A DNA stretch of 64,000 nt from Bacteroidales bacterium UBA4814 (GTDB lineage: Bacteria > Bacteroidota > Bacteroidia > Bacteroidales > UBA7960). This document shows, one piece after another, positions 1 through 8,764 of this stretch; the stretch's first letter is position 1, and the number at the start of each line of letters is the position of its first letter. The position numbers were made by a program, and so were the translations under genes. The stretch is from assembly GCA_002402465.1 (NCBI GenBank), contig DHFW01000054.1, positions 1-64,000 on the forward strand. The letters are read 5' to 3'. Under the pieces are notes generated by a model, which saw only the letters and a list, made by a program, of their open reading frames with translations, did no database searches and had not been told where the DNA came from.

Positions 1-1826
1 CGGGTTACCCTTACAACCACCGGGATAGCGGGGTTACCGCAGTCATCCATCACGTTGAAAGTGTAATCAATGTACTGGTAGCAACCATCGGTCATAACAG
101 GACCAGCAACACCGGTAATGATACCGCCAGCGCTGCAGTTATCTGTCCATGTTGTTGTGGGAGCAGCAGGCCAATCAGGATTACAGCCTTGCAGCATAAT
201 GTCTTCCAGTTCTGCAATTACCGGTGGAGTGGTGTCGACCACGGTAATGATCTGCGTGTGTGAAATAATATTTCCGCAAATATCCGTTGCAGTCCAGGTG
301 CGGGTTATTACATACTCATTTTCACAGTCGCCGGGAACGATGGTTTGTGTATAGTTAACTGTCAATACACCATCATCAGGATCGGTTGCTGTGAGAATGG
401 CAGCCTCAGGCACGTCATCGCATTCGACAGTAATGTGTGCCGGAAGGATGTCCTGATCCCAGGTTGGTGGTTCATCAAGATAAATGATGGTTTCCATTCC
501 TGAAACTTCGCAGCCATTGGCATCAACAACCCTGACTTCGTAGTTGCCAATGCCCAGACCGGTAAAGATATGAGAAGGATCATCGCTAACTGCTTTAATC
601 GAAGAAAGGTTGCGGGCAACCAGTTGCGAAGTTGTAACCGACATTGCTTCAGACTTTTCGTAGAGATAGAGATAATAAGTATAAGGACCTGTTCCGTTGG
701 TAACGGTAGCAGTAATGGTCCCATCCATATCATCTTCGCAAAGCACATCGGTAGGTTCAAGGTTAAGGTCGAGTTGAGTCACCTGCACAAATTCTTCGCA
801 GGTCTCACTTATCGGGCCTCCCTGGAATTCACTTGTTGCAGTCAGTACAACCGTAATTTCTCCTCCGATTGCTCCGGTATTAAAGGTAAAGGTTGTTCCG
901 GTTCCGGTCATCGGGCTGGCGTTGGTGCCACCTATGTTTTTAATCGACCAGTTATAGGAAACCCCTGGAATAATGTTATCAACCGTAGCAGTTACCATCG
1001 TATTGTTGCAAGCAACAGGTGTAACGGTAAATTCGCATTCGGGTAATAAAAGGATGGCAGCAGCCTGCATGGAGCGGTCCATGTTACCCAGGTTGCCAAG
1101 GTTCCAGTCTTTAACCCTGGTGTGATAGGGCGAGCCATTGATGCCACCGGCCGAATTTCCATAGCCCCAGTCTTGCGCCCGGGCAATGTGACCACCCCAG
1201 GCAATGATAACCGTTGACAGATCGGCCACAAAGCTGATTTGGAAACGGGTAGAAGTTTGAGACTGGTCTGCTAAGGGATCCTCATTAATATATACGAAAG
1301 AGCCGGGAACGGGTGTCCCACCCCAAATCGTAATATTCTGTTCGCCATTGGCAGCAACAAAATTATTGAAGAACTCTGCCGCCATGGTGGAGGGTGCCAA
1401 AATTTGCAAATACTGGGGTTCGCCCATGTTTGCGTAGCCATCGGTTGGCTGCACCAGTTCAGCTTCATGCCCCCAAACGTAGTGGGGCTCGAGGTTGTCG
1501 TAGTGGGTCAGGAAGTCCAGCGCATTTGCACCGCTGTGGCGTGTGTCGTACTCAAAGTCAACCACAACAAGAGTGCCGGGGGTTATATTTTCAATAACCG
1601 CCCGGTAAGGGATGGAATACCCCTCAACCAAGTGTGCCTGACTGGAGTTGACATTACCATTTTGCCAAACAACGGGCGAAATGGGCGCTGTGTACCTTCC
1701 GTTACGAGCCTGGTTAAGGCTGATACCCACTGACTGGGCAAATGTGGCGGTGCTTAGCAGCATTACTGCTGCAAACATCAAATACTGCCAACATCGCCCT
1801 GAAAGGGTTGTGTAAGGTTTCGTCAT
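1..1826 (-). CDS. Secreted multidomain adhesin-like protein (PKD/SprB/HYR-type repeats), partial
   Basis: The frame is open from the ATG at 1826 to the left edge without a stop, giving at least 608 residues; the C-terminus lies outside the window. A signal peptide is clear (hydrophobic AAVMLLSTATFAQS near residues 19-32). About 230 residues of unassigned beta-rich domain follow. Next come a Cys-containing PKD-like segment (from CEFTVTPVACNN), a SprB-type repeat (LEPTDVLCEDDMDGTITA ... VVDANGCEV) and HYR-like modules with paired cysteines (PAHITVECDDVPEA; VVDTTPPVI; VMDDCGNPA). In Bacteroidota such proteins are usually exported by the type IX system and end in a sorting or gliding-motility C-terminal domain, which cannot be seen here. 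The role is probably a cell-surface adhesin or matrix protein. Confidence in the reading frame is high and in the precise function low. Confidence 0.8.
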   Translation of the reverse strand, partial: MTKPYTTLSGRCWQYLMFAAVMLLSTATFAQSVGISLNQARNGRYTAPISPVVWQNGNVNSSQAHLVEGYSIPYRAVIENITPGTLVVVDFEYDTRHSGANALDFLTHYDNLEPHYVWGHEAELVQPTDGYANMGEPQYLQILAPSTMAAEFFNNFVAANGEQNITIWGGTPVPGSFVYINEDPLADQSQTSTRFQISFVADLSTVIIAWGGHIARAQDWGYGNSAGGINGSPYHTRVKDWNLGNLGNMDRSMQAAAILLLPECEFTVTPVACNNTMVTATVDNIIPGVSYNWSIKNIGGTNASPMTGTGTTFTFNTGAIGGEITVVLTATSEFQGGPISETCEEFVQVTQLDLNLEPTDVLCEDDMDGTITATVTNGTGPYTYYLYLYEKSEAMSVTTSQLVARNLSSIKAVSDDPSHIFTGLGIGNYEVRVVDANGCEVSGMETIIYLDEPPTWDQDILPAHITVECDDVPEAAILTATDPDDGVLTVNYTQTIVPGDCENEYVITRTWTATDICGNIISHTQIITVVDTTPPVIAELEDIMLQGCNPDWPAAPTTTWTDNCSAGGIITGVAGPVMTDGCYQYIDYTFNVMDDCGNPAIPVVVRVT

Positions 1827-2388
1827 GCTTTTGATTTTAATTAACATTAATAATTTGTAACAAAAATTCATTTTCTTGGGGAGGTTTTCTCATAGGCAAG
1901 CTGTTTTGGTTAGACATTCTTTAAAAGATTTTTAATGCAAAATACAGGTTGAAAAATTCCTTTTTTTCTGGAAGTTTTAGCTTGATATTAACTAATTGTT
2001 AACTAAAATGCCAACAAAGGTTATCTTCATATCGATAAAAATATGAAAACTTACCCTTCTCGGCAATTGGGAATTTTCCTTAATTTTATATTCGAAAAAA
2101 GTGATGGGCGCCTAAGGGTTTTCCCTTGTAAATTGTGCAGTGGAAAAAAAGATAAAAGATAGCCCTGAAAAAATAAATTATGAAAGGAGGGTGGCATAGT
2201 ATTCCAGGACATTTACGATATATTTAGATAAGAGGTTTTTTGTTTATTTCAGAATCTTTTATTTGGCAAGTGTTTAAGCAAGTATTCTGAATTTAGTTAA
2301 ACATTTTTTTTGGAATTTAATGGCAGCTTATTTCTATGATTGCTACAATTGGCAGTTATTAATTATAATTTATTTAAAATAAAAACAA
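1827..2388. other. AT-rich intergenic region without a recognisable gene
   Basis: About 560 bases of AT-rich DNA separate the start of the secreted adhesin gene from the terminator of the DUF2271-like gene. No reading frame with a recognisable product and no RNA gene was seen. It should hold the promoter of the adhesin gene on the minus strand. A small inverted repeat (TTAAC-TAATT-GTTAA) lies near 1988-2002; its meaning is unknown. Confidence 0.6.
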
Positions 2389-2419
2389 AAATAAGGAAGC
2401 AAAACCTGCTTCCTTATTT
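2389..2419 (-). terminator. Rho-independent terminator after the DUF2271-like gene
   Basis: A perfect 13-bp stem (2389-2401 with 2407-2419) closes a 5-base loop. Read on the minus strand it lies just after the stop codon at 2445-2447 and is followed by a T-rich tract, as expected of an intrinsic terminator. Confidence 0.85.
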
Positions 2420-2444
2420 ACTCCATTTAAAAAAAAAAAAAAAA

Positions 2445-3267
2445 TTACTTTTTTTCTGAAACCCTCACAAAAGGCTTTTCAACTATATTCAAAGCAGTGG
2501 TTATTTTACTTAAATCCCTGAATAGCTCGCCGGATTTTCCCGACCAATGGCTATGACCAATGGGTTTCATCTCAAATGTCTGCTGGTCAGCATCCAGGTC
2601 AACGATTGCTTCATACACCAGGGCGGGCTGGGGCCGAGGTCATATAATCCCTGTCGCCAGGAAAGCGGTTGTTGTACCAGTGCTGGTTCCAGTCCCATGG
2701 TTGGTTTATTTCGAGCAGCACCCTAAACTTTTGTTTTTCCTGATTTGGGGCCTGCGACTCTAGGGTAAAGTTTCCCTTTGGCGTTGCCCCTGTGATGGCA
2801 TCGGGCATAGGGTTTTTCTGCGAAGGCATATAGAGGCCGTCTTCGGCCTGTACGCCACGCTGGTGGCCCCAGTAGGGCAGGGCGGCAGGCCTGCGAATGG
2901 GCCCCGGCAGCCAGCGGCCGCTGGAAGCATCGCCCTGCAGATAGACTCCTTTGGCAATGGACTCAGCAACATACAAAGTCTGGATATAATTTCCTTCCAG
3001 GTCTTCTACCCAAATGGCCATGAGGGGGTGGTTATGGGTACGGCCGCGCTCCACCACCACTTCCAGGGCAATGCCAGCGGGATCGACAGTGGTCTGGATT
3101 ACCTGCATGGGCTCGGCGGGCTTGCTGCGGCGCCACCAGCGTTGCCGGGGGTCCTTTTCCGGGATCAAAGCCGTGGCGGTAAAAACCAGCGAAAAGGCCA
3201 GCACCACCAACAGGGAAATATAACGTATTGCCATATATCGGTTTTTCATTTTCGGGCGGGTTTTCAT
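2445..3267 (-). pseudogene. DUF2271-like periplasmic protein, frameshifted
   Basis: The first frame gives a secreted protein of 218 residues: an N-terminal hydrophobic segment (ISLLVVLAFSLVFTATAL), then a DUF2271-like core with VVVERGRTHNHPLMAIWVED, a GRWLPGP segment and the PDAITGATPKG motif. It ends abruptly at 2611. The neighbouring frame continues seamlessly as QPALVYEAIVDLD and ends at 2445 in FVRVSEKK. The total of 823 bases is one more than a multiple of three. The likely lesion is one extra base in the G4 run at 2630-2633; removing it gives SAQPALVYEA and a protein of about 273 residues. It is either a sequencing error or a recent mutation. It starts 12 bases after the TonB receptor stop, so the two are probably co-transcribed. 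DUF2271 proteins are predicted periplasmic partners of PepSY and flavin-transfer proteins; the function is unknown. Confidence 0.65.
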
Positions 3268-3279
3268 ACGATGGTGTTT

Positions 3280-5676
3280 TTAAAATTCAAAAATGATTCC
3301 GATCGAAGGGAGTATGGTACCAGTAAGGTTCTCGAAGGTCTTTAGCCTGTAACGTTCAATGCCATCCGGTCCGGTTTCCACAATGGGTTTGCCATCTGTA
3401 TCTTCCTGCCTGAAAACATTATCGGGCAATTGCGACTCGAAGTTATACAGGTTTTGGATATCCAGGTAAACCATCAACGACCATTTGTTGAGGAAGAACT
3501 GCTTGTCGACCCTCAGGTCGAGCTGTTGGAAGCTTCTCAGGCGATCCTGATGAAACCTTGAATAGTCAAGGTAAGGTCCGTTCTGGGCATCCCAGGCATC
3601 GCGAATGCTCGACAGCTCCAGGTCGTATGGGGTTAAGGGTGCCCCGCCCGAAAACTTCCACTTCAGGCCGATTTCCCAGTTTCTGGGCAGGGGCCGCAGT
3701 GCGGTAAAGATCAGGATATGACGGTTGTCCCATTTCGAGGGGATATAGGTTCCGGCAATATCTTGAAACTCACTTCTTACAAAGGTATAAGAAAGAATCA
3801 GGTTAAATTTTTTGAAATCTTCGGCGCGGAAAAAAAGCTCCGTGCCAAAGGAACGCCCCTGGCCAATGCTGAGCACCTCTTCATCGCCAAACACGCCGAA
3901 GTCGCCCGCCTGGCTTCCCAGGGCCACCGAGTCGCGCACTGAGAAGGGGTATTTATCATACATTTTGTAAAAACCCTCCAGGGTCAGCTTGCTGGCACGG
4001 TTCGGAAGCCATTCAATGCCACTAACGAGGTGATCTACAGAAATGTAGCGCAGATCGTTGTTTTTGTTTACCAAAATTCCGTTGGGGTCGGTATGGCCCA
4101 GGGTTACGTAGGATGGCATCTGGAAGTAGCGCCCCACGTTGCCATTGATAAAGAGGTTCGGTCTGAGCTGGTATGATGCCGAGAAACGCGGCGAAATCTG
4201 ATCGAGCAGGTTCGACATGCTGGCGGTGTAGTTGTTGGCATCGGAGCGAACACCCAGCGAAAGCGTCAGGCGGTCGTTTGCCAGGCTGCGCGTCACCTGC
4301 CCGAAGGCACTCCATTTAAACAGGTCATAGGCCGTTTGGTTGTTGACCTGGATCAGCTGGTTGTTGATAAAAAGTTGCTGCCTGATATCGCCCAAAAATT
4401 TGGCATATTCACCGCCCAGGCCCCAGTTCACACGGTATTTGTCGAGTGCAGTATTTCGTTCGAAGCGGAACTTGTTTTCAATTTCGTCCGACAAAAAGTC
4501 GAGGCTCCGTGGCAGGCTCTCGTCGTTGCCCGGATACTTGAAAGCAGTATTGCGCAGCATGTTGCGGCTCAGCACAAAGAGGTCGGATCCGTTGTCGCGG
4601 AAACGCCGGTAGGTGGCGCCGATGGCGTAGTTCCACTGCTCGTTCACGGGCAGTGACTCCAGCAAAATGCGCTGCTCCTCGGTTTCGTTGGCCGCCAGGT
4701 TGAGGGTAAATTGGTCGATGGCGCCTAAACCTATTATATTAAGTTCGGATTTTTCGCCAATACGGGTATTGGTTTTAAATTGGAAGTCGTTGTAGGTGGG
4801 CAAAAAGGGCAGCTCCAGCAGCGTAAACAGAAACTGCAGGTAAGACCTGCGGGCCGAAGCCACCACCGAAGTGTTTTGCGTCAGGGGGCCGTCGATAGAA
4901 AGCGCCAGGTCGCTGGCGCCAATGGTGCCGCGCAGGTTCATGCGGTCGCGGTTGCCGTTGATCTGCCTGAACTCGAACACCGAACTCATGGCATTGCCCC
5001 GGCTGGCGGGGAATGCACCGGAATACATCTCTATTTCCCGGATAAAATCCACGTTAATCATGCCCAACGGCCCGCCGCTGGCACCCTGGGTAGAAAAGTG
5101 ATTAATGGTAGGTATTTCAATGCCGTCGAGAAAGAATCGGTTTTCAGAAGGTCCGCCCCCGCGAATGATCACGTCGTTGCGAAAAGCTGGCGTAAAGGCT
5201 ACTCCAGGCAGCGACTGTATCACTTTTGAAATGTCGCGGTTGCTGCCCGGGCTGCGCTCAATTTCCTTGATGCCCAGGCGGCGAAGGGATACGGGGCTCT
5301 CGTCGCGCCGCTGAAAAGGAGAGGCGCGTACCTCCACCGTCTCCAGGTCAACTTTGATCTCTTTGAGGCCAATCTCAATAAAGGCAGCCCTGGAGTTGCT
5401 CACCATAAACTCCTCGGTAATGCGCCGCTCAAAGCCTACGGAGCTAACCGCAAGCCGCACAAATCCGGGGTTGATCCCGGTAAAAAGGAAATTGCCGTCC
5501 AGGTCGCTGGTGCTGCCTATGTTGGTACCATCTATTATAAGGTTGGTAAAAGGCAGTGGCTCGTTGGTGTCCTGGTTGAACACCCGGCCCCGGATAGTAC
5601 CCTGCTGCCCAGAGACAGAAGCCCCAGACAGCAACAGCATCACCACAAAATATACGCTTTTACGTATTTTATTCAT
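3280..5676 (-). CDS. TonB-dependent outer-membrane receptor
   Basis: From the ATG at 5676 (MNKIRKSVYF) the protein has 798 residues. An upstream in-frame ATG at 5769 would place 31 charged residues before the signal peptide and is less likely. After the signal peptide comes a carboxypeptidase-regulatory-like beta domain (GTIRGRVFNQDTNEPLPFTN ... GNFLFTGI). The plug domain follows (SKVIQSLPGVAF, VIIRGGGPSENRFFLDGIE, EIEMYSGAFPASRG), then a beta-barrel ending in the aromatic C-terminus GIIFEF. It imports an unknown ligand across the outer membrane using TonB energy. No SusD partner is adjacent, so it is not a SusCD polysaccharide system. The DUF2271-like gene follows directly; the pairing hints at a metal or cofactor substrate, but the substrate cannot be read from the sequence. 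Confidence 0.9.
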   Translation of the reverse strand: MNKIRKSVYFVVMLLLSGASVSGQQGTIRGRVFNQDTNEPLPFTNLIIDGTNIGSTSDLDGNFLFTGINPGFVRLAVSSVGFERRITEEFMVSNSRAAFIEIGLKEIKVDLETVEVRASPFQRRDESPVSLRRLGIKEIERSPGSNRDISKVIQSLPGVAFTPAFRNDVIIRGGGPSENRFFLDGIEIPTINHFSTQGASGGPLGMINVDFIREIEMYSGAFPASRGNAMSSVFEFRQINGNRDRMNLRGTIGASDLALSIDGPLTQNTSVVASARRSYLQFLFTLLELPFLPTYNDFQFKTNTRIGEKSELNIIGLGAIDQFTLNLAANETEEQRILLESLPVNEQWNYAIGATYRRFRDNGSDLFVLSRNMLRNTAFKYPGNDESLPRSLDFLSDEIENKFRFERNTALDKYRVNWGLGGEYAKFLGDIRQQLFINNQLIQVNNQTAYDLFKWSAFGQVTRSLANDRLTLSLGVRSDANNYTASMSNLLDQISPRFSASYQLRPNLFINGNVGRYFQMPSYVTLGHTDPNGILVNKNNDLRYISVDHLVSGIEWLPNRASKLTLEGFYKMYDKYPFSVRDSVALGSQAGDFGVFGDEEVLSIGQGRSFGTELFFRAEDFKKFNLILSYTFVRSEFQDIAGTYIPSKWDNRHILIFTALRPLPRNWEIGLKWKFSGGAPLTPYDLELSSIRDAWDAQNGPYLDYSRFHQDRLRSFQQLDLRVDKQFFLNKWSLMVYLDIQNLYNFESQLPDNVFRQEDTDGKPIVETGPDGIERYRLKTFENLTGTILPSIGIIFEF

Positions 5677-5960
5677 TTGTTTAACTTTCGCTTTTGATCT
5701 TCGAACAAAAGCAAGGTCTAAAGGTTTATTCAAAAAAACAAAGTATTTACGAATAAAGAAAGGGTCCATATTATCTGTTGAAGGGGAAGGTTCTTTTCAT
5801 ATAACCCAAATTGGAAAGGCTTGGTTTGTAATATTTTCCTTCATCCCCCCTGACCCGAATTGCGATGATTACCGTTTTCCGGTCAGAATAAGTCCTTTTC
5901 CCGGGATTTCATTAAAGCCTTTCGAAACCCTTATCTGACGATCGCATCCTCAGATTTAAC

Positions 5961-6007
5961 ACGTAGTTAAGACGTAGTTAAGACGTGCATACACGTTTAA
6001 ACTACGT
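5961..6007. repeat. Direct and inverted repeat, possible operator or hairpin
   Basis: The 11-mer ACGTAGTTAAG occurs twice in tandem (5961-5971 and 5972-5982). The second copy plus ACGTG (5972-5987) forms a 16-bp arm that pairs at 14 of 16 positions with 5992-6007 around the 4-base loop CATA. The perfect core is ACGTG-CATA-CACGT. It lies between divergent genes and could be a regulator-binding site or a transcribed hairpin. It has no T tract. Confidence 0.6.
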
Positions 6008-6178
6008 TTGAAATATGTTTAATCTTCGTTTTAATTATGAAAATAACCCAATCCTAAAAGAACCGTGAACGCTCAGAAAAGGTTGTCAGGGGCTTGAATA
6101 AGAGAGCAGCCCGATAAAGTTTCCAGATTTACGATGTTAAGTAAGCCAGAAAAAGAAATATTTTTTGGTGGGATTCAT

Positions 6179-6186
6179 TACTTTTG
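6179..6186 (+). promoter_or_regulatory. Promoter -7 element (TACTTTTG) for the DUF2721 gene
   Basis: The sequence fits the Bacteroidota -7 consensus TAnnTTTG and lies 44 bases before the start codon. No clear TTTG -33 element was found at the usual 19-20 base spacing. Confidence 0.45.
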
Positions 6187-6229
6187 AATCAGGATTCTTT
6201 ATGGATATTCAAAAAAAATGGTTGCGTAA

Positions 6230-6634
6230 ATGGAAACGCTGACACTAACCACACCTGCTTTGTTGTTTTCGGCTATTTCACTGTTGCTGCTGGCCTATAC
6301 CAATCGTTTCCTGGCCATTGCCAGCCTGGTGCGCAGCCTGCATGCAAAGTACAAAGAGAATCCTTCCCAAATGCTGCTGGGGCAGATTGCCAACCTGAAA
6401 AAACGCATTAACCTGATACGCAGTATGCAGATCTACGGGCTGGCCAGCCTGCTGCTTTGCGTCATTTGCATGTTCCTGGTGTATATTGAATGGCAGTTGA
6501 TTGCTGAGGTAATCTTTGGCATTGCCCTGGTGCTGCTTATTATCAGCCTGGCCATCAGTATCTGGGAGATCAACATCAGCGTGAAAGCCCTCAACCTGCA
6601 CATCAGCGACCTGGAGGATACCAAAAGGTTGTAG
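6230..6634 (+). CDS. DUF2721 family membrane protein
   Basis: A protein of 134 residues with three hydrophobic helices. The first (LTTPALLFSAISLLLLAYTN) is followed by the conserved stretch NRFLAIASLVRSLHAKY; helices two and three fill roughly residues 65-115. Length, topology and the TTPALLFSAISLLLLAYTNRF signature fit DUF2721. The family is widespread in inner membranes and has no established function. It appears to be transcribed alone. Confidence 0.8.
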   Translation: METLTLTTPALLFSAISLLLLAYTNRFLAIASLVRSLHAKYKENPSQMLLGQIANLKKRINLIRSMQIYGLASLLLCVICMFLVYIEWQLIAEVIFGIALVLLIISLAISIWEINISVKALNLHISDLEDTKRL

Positions 6635-6739
6635 GGTGGCATTGACCGACCAGGGGGTGCCATTGACCGATCGGCTCTTGCAGGACTTTTCGGGCCGGGA
6701 TAATTTTGTGACAAGTTATTCTTTGTCTTACAAAAAAAA

Positions 6740-7181
6740 ATGCAATCATGGATTCTTCAAACAAAAAAAAGGGTACTGGTTGGCCTTATTTTCCTTGCAC
6801 TGGCCGCAGCCTTGCTGAACAGCCTTTTCAACATTTCCATCTTCGGACTGCACTTCCCCGCATTATGTTCTAGTGGAAAGTAATTCTCATTCTGATTGGT
6901 TTTGTGCTGCTCATCAGCGAAAAGAACCGCTCTACTGGCTTTATCCTGATCGGGATAGGCACTTTTTTGCTGCTATGGGCCTAACTGGGTCTCGACTGGG
7001 ACTTTATGATCAAGCTGGCCATTGTGGCGGTGCTGGTGTCGATCGGCATCTCGCTGCTCTATTCGGCGGCTTTTCTGATGAGCGCTATAAGAGAAATCCA
7101 CAATTGCTCAATGACCCGGAAAAGTCGCTGGTTATTAAAGGAGTGGTTATCTTTGCAGGTGATGAGATAAAAATTGCCTGA
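6740..7181 (+). pseudogene. Decayed LiaF-like/DUF5668 membrane protein gene
   Basis: Reading across three frames reconstructs a small membrane protein. It has KRVLVGLIFLALAAALLNSL, then VILILIGFVLLISEKNRSTG, FILIGIGTFLLLWA and KLAIVAVLVSIGISLLYSAA, and ends in the tail DERYKRNPQLLNDPEKS ... AGDEIKIA. The helix pattern and the phrase LILIGFVLLI resemble the LiaI/LiaF N-terminal membrane domain (DUF5668). Lesions are: an A8 run at 6763-6770, where the start MDSSNKK is out of frame with the first helix; stops at 6871 and 6881 with a frame change; an in-frame TAA at 6982; and another frame change near 7075. Several independent lesions argue for a true pseudogene rather than a single sequencing error. 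Confidence 0.6.
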
Positions 7182-7186
7182 AGCCC

Positions 7187-7294
7187 ATGAATGACTTCAT
7201 TCTGAATAACAAAAAATTTCTGGCTTATTACATTGGTCTGTGGCTGTTTACGGTCACGGGCCTGTTTTTGTCCTTTTCAGAGCCACGTCATGGA
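7187..7294 (+). pseudogene. Possible N-terminal remnant of a LytS-type sensor kinase
   Basis: Six bases after the decayed LiaF-like gene, an ATG opens MNDFILNNKKFLAYYIGLWL followed by FTVTGLFLSF. This looks like the first membrane helix of Bacteroidota LytS-type histidine kinases, which often follow LiaF-like genes. The similarity then stops and the frame runs into the bamD promoter and into bamD out of frame. The kinase body and any LytTR response regulator are missing. The assignment rests on one helix and on context, so it is tentative. Confidence 0.35.
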
Positions 7295-7306
7295 GGGTTA
7301 TATTTT

Positions 7307-7338
7307 TTCGTATTAACGTTAAAAAATGTTACCTTTGC
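7307..7338 (+). promoter_or_regulatory. Promoter of bamD-rpoZ
   Basis: The -7 element TACCTTTGC lies at 7330-7338. A -33-like element (TTCG at the end of a T run, 7307-7310) lies 19 bases upstream, the spacing typical of the Bacteroidota primary sigma factor. The bamD start is 60 bases downstream. Confidence 0.6.
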
Positions 7339-7397
7339 AAATTGTTTTGGCAAAATTGCGTTCTTTGCGCACACAACCTTAATCCTGCAACAGATTC

Positions 7398-8234
7398 ATG
7401 CTAAAAATACACGGAAAATCCGCTCTGGTGGTCATGCTGGGAATACTGCTGTTTGCCACCTCGTGCAGCAATTATCAGAAACTACTCAAGAGTACCGACA
7501 ACGAACTGAAGCTCGAAAAAGCCATTGAATATTACGAAAAAGGTGACTATCACCGTGCCATAGGCTTGTTTACCGATGTCATTCCGGCTTATCGCGGAAC
7601 ACAAAAAGCCGAGCTCATCAACTACTACTATGCCATGGCGCACTACAAGCAGCGCGATTACGTGATGGCAAGCCATTATTTCAAAACGTTTCACCAGGCT
7701 TTTCCCACCAGTAAGCATGCCGAGGAGTTTCTTTTTCTGGCTGCCTATACAAAATACCTTGACTCGCCCCGCCCGAGTCTCGATCAGACCACCACTATCG
7801 AAGCCATTCGTGAGCTGCAGATTTTCATTAACCGATATCCGGCCAGTGAAAGAGTGGCCGAAGCCAACGCGCTTATCGATGAGCTGAGGCAGAAGCAGGA
7901 GAAGAAAGTATTTGACCAGGCTGTGTTGTACTACAATCTGTCTGACTATGTGGCTTCAATAACCACTTTTAATAACCTGATCCGGGACTTTCCCGATTCG
8001 AAGTACCGCGAAGAGGCCATGTTTAACATAGTGAAGGCCAATTTCGATTATGCCAGCCAAAGTATTCCCGACAGGCAGCCTGAGCGCTTTTCTAAGGTGC
8101 TGGAAGCCCACAACAGGCTTTCCAGGCACTTCCCCGAAAGTCGTTATCTGGCCCAGTCGCAGCGCATGTACGATAATGCCCATGTCCGGATCGAGCAATT
8201 GACAGCTAACCAAGAAATTACTGAAAACAAATAA
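7398..8234 (+). CDS. bamD: Outer-membrane assembly lipoprotein BamD
   Basis: A lipoprotein of 278 residues. Signal peptide and lipobox end in LLFATSC with the lipidated cysteine near residue 23, followed by SNYQKLLKSTDNELKLEKA. Five TPR-like helical repeats follow (YEKGDYHRAIGLFTDVIPAY, YKQRDYVMASHYFKTFHQAF, YNLSDYVASITTFNNLIRDF). Length and pattern match BamD/ComL of Bacteroidota. It acts on the periplasmic face of the outer membrane with BamA to insert beta-barrel proteins. The omega gene starts 7 bases after its stop, so the two form an operon ended by the terminator at 8587-8623. Confidence 0.9.
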   Translation: MLKIHGKSALVVMLGILLFATSCSNYQKLLKSTDNELKLEKAIEYYEKGDYHRAIGLFTDVIPAYRGTQKAELINYYYAMAHYKQRDYVMASHYFKTFHQAFPTSKHAEEFLFLAAYTKYLDSPRPSLDQTTTIEAIRELQIFINRYPASERVAEANALIDELRQKQEKKVFDQAVLYYNLSDYVASITTFNNLIRDFPDSKYREEAMFNIVKANFDYASQSIPDRQPERFSKVLEAHNRLSRHFPESRYLAQSQRMYDNAHVRIEQLTANQEITENK

Positions 8235-8241
8235 GCACCCC

Positions 8242-8571
8242 ATGGATTACAAAAAAATAAAAGCAGAAATTACTACGGTAACCCGCGACCTGCGGCAGTT
8301 CGACAAGGATACCCATAATATTTACCAGTCGGTGGTAATTATTTCCAAGCGCGCCAACCAGATTGGCCTGGAAATGAAGGAAGACCTCAACAGCAAGCTC
8401 GAAGAATTTGCTACCTCTACCGATAACCTCGAAGAAATCTTTGAAAACCGCGAGCAAATCGAGATCGCTCGTTTTTACGAGCAGCTCCCCAAACCCTCGC
8501 TTATTGCCATCAGCGAATTTCTGAACGGAAATATCTATTACCGTGTTCCGGAAACGGAAACCAAGAAATAA
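8242..8571 (+). CDS. rpoZ: RNA polymerase omega subunit, Bacteroidota type
   Basis: A protein of 109 residues. Residues 20-60 carry the omega/Rpb6-type pattern (TGNIYQSVVIISKRANQI-like helix; here HNIYQSVVIISKRANQIG). The C-terminal part (YEQLPKPSLIAISEFLNGNI) is typical of the Bacteroidota form. Omega is a small subunit that helps assemble the beta-prime subunit of RNA polymerase. Position directly after bamD is the conserved order in the phylum. coaBC, which often follows, is absent here. Confidence 0.75.
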   Translation: MDYKKIKAEITTVTRDLRQFDKDTHNIYQSVVIISKRANQIGLEMKEDLNSKLEEFATSTDNLEEIFENREQIEIARFYEQLPKPSLIAISEFLNGNIYYRVPETETKK

Positions 8572-8586
8572 ATTCATTTCTCATGG

Positions 8587-8628
8587 AAACCTGCCCCGCG
8601 CCGTAATCCGGTTGGGCAGGTTTTTTTT
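8587..8628 (+). terminator. Rho-independent terminator after rpoZ
   Basis: A perfect 10-bp GC-containing stem (8587-8596 with 8614-8623) and 17-base loop are followed by a run of eight T (8621-8628). It ends the bamD-rpoZ transcript. Confidence 0.9.
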
Positions 8629-8764
8629 ATCTTTACCCCAAAATCTTTTATAAAAACACGCACTACAAACTGGCAAGGCATATAATAATGTGTGGTTTTG
8701 GCGTTTTTATTCAGTAACCCTTTAAGCCGCTGCTGCCGGGGCAGAGCGAAAAACCAGTCTGAAA

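Larger units (their letters stand above)
5770..6229. other. Intergenic region between divergent genes
   Basis: About 460 bases separate the TonB receptor (minus) from the DUF2721 gene (plus). The region contains the inverted and direct repeat at 5961-6007 and a promoter-like -7 element at 6179-6186. No open frame with a recognisable product was seen. The receptor-proximal part (5790-5935) has some short hairpins, but I could not match it to any known riboswitch. Confidence 0.5.

Noticed and set aside
5790..5935. Possible riboswitch before the TonB receptor (minus strand)
   Set aside because: Short hairpins are present, but the sequence does not match the conserved cores of cobalamin, TPP or FMN riboswitches.
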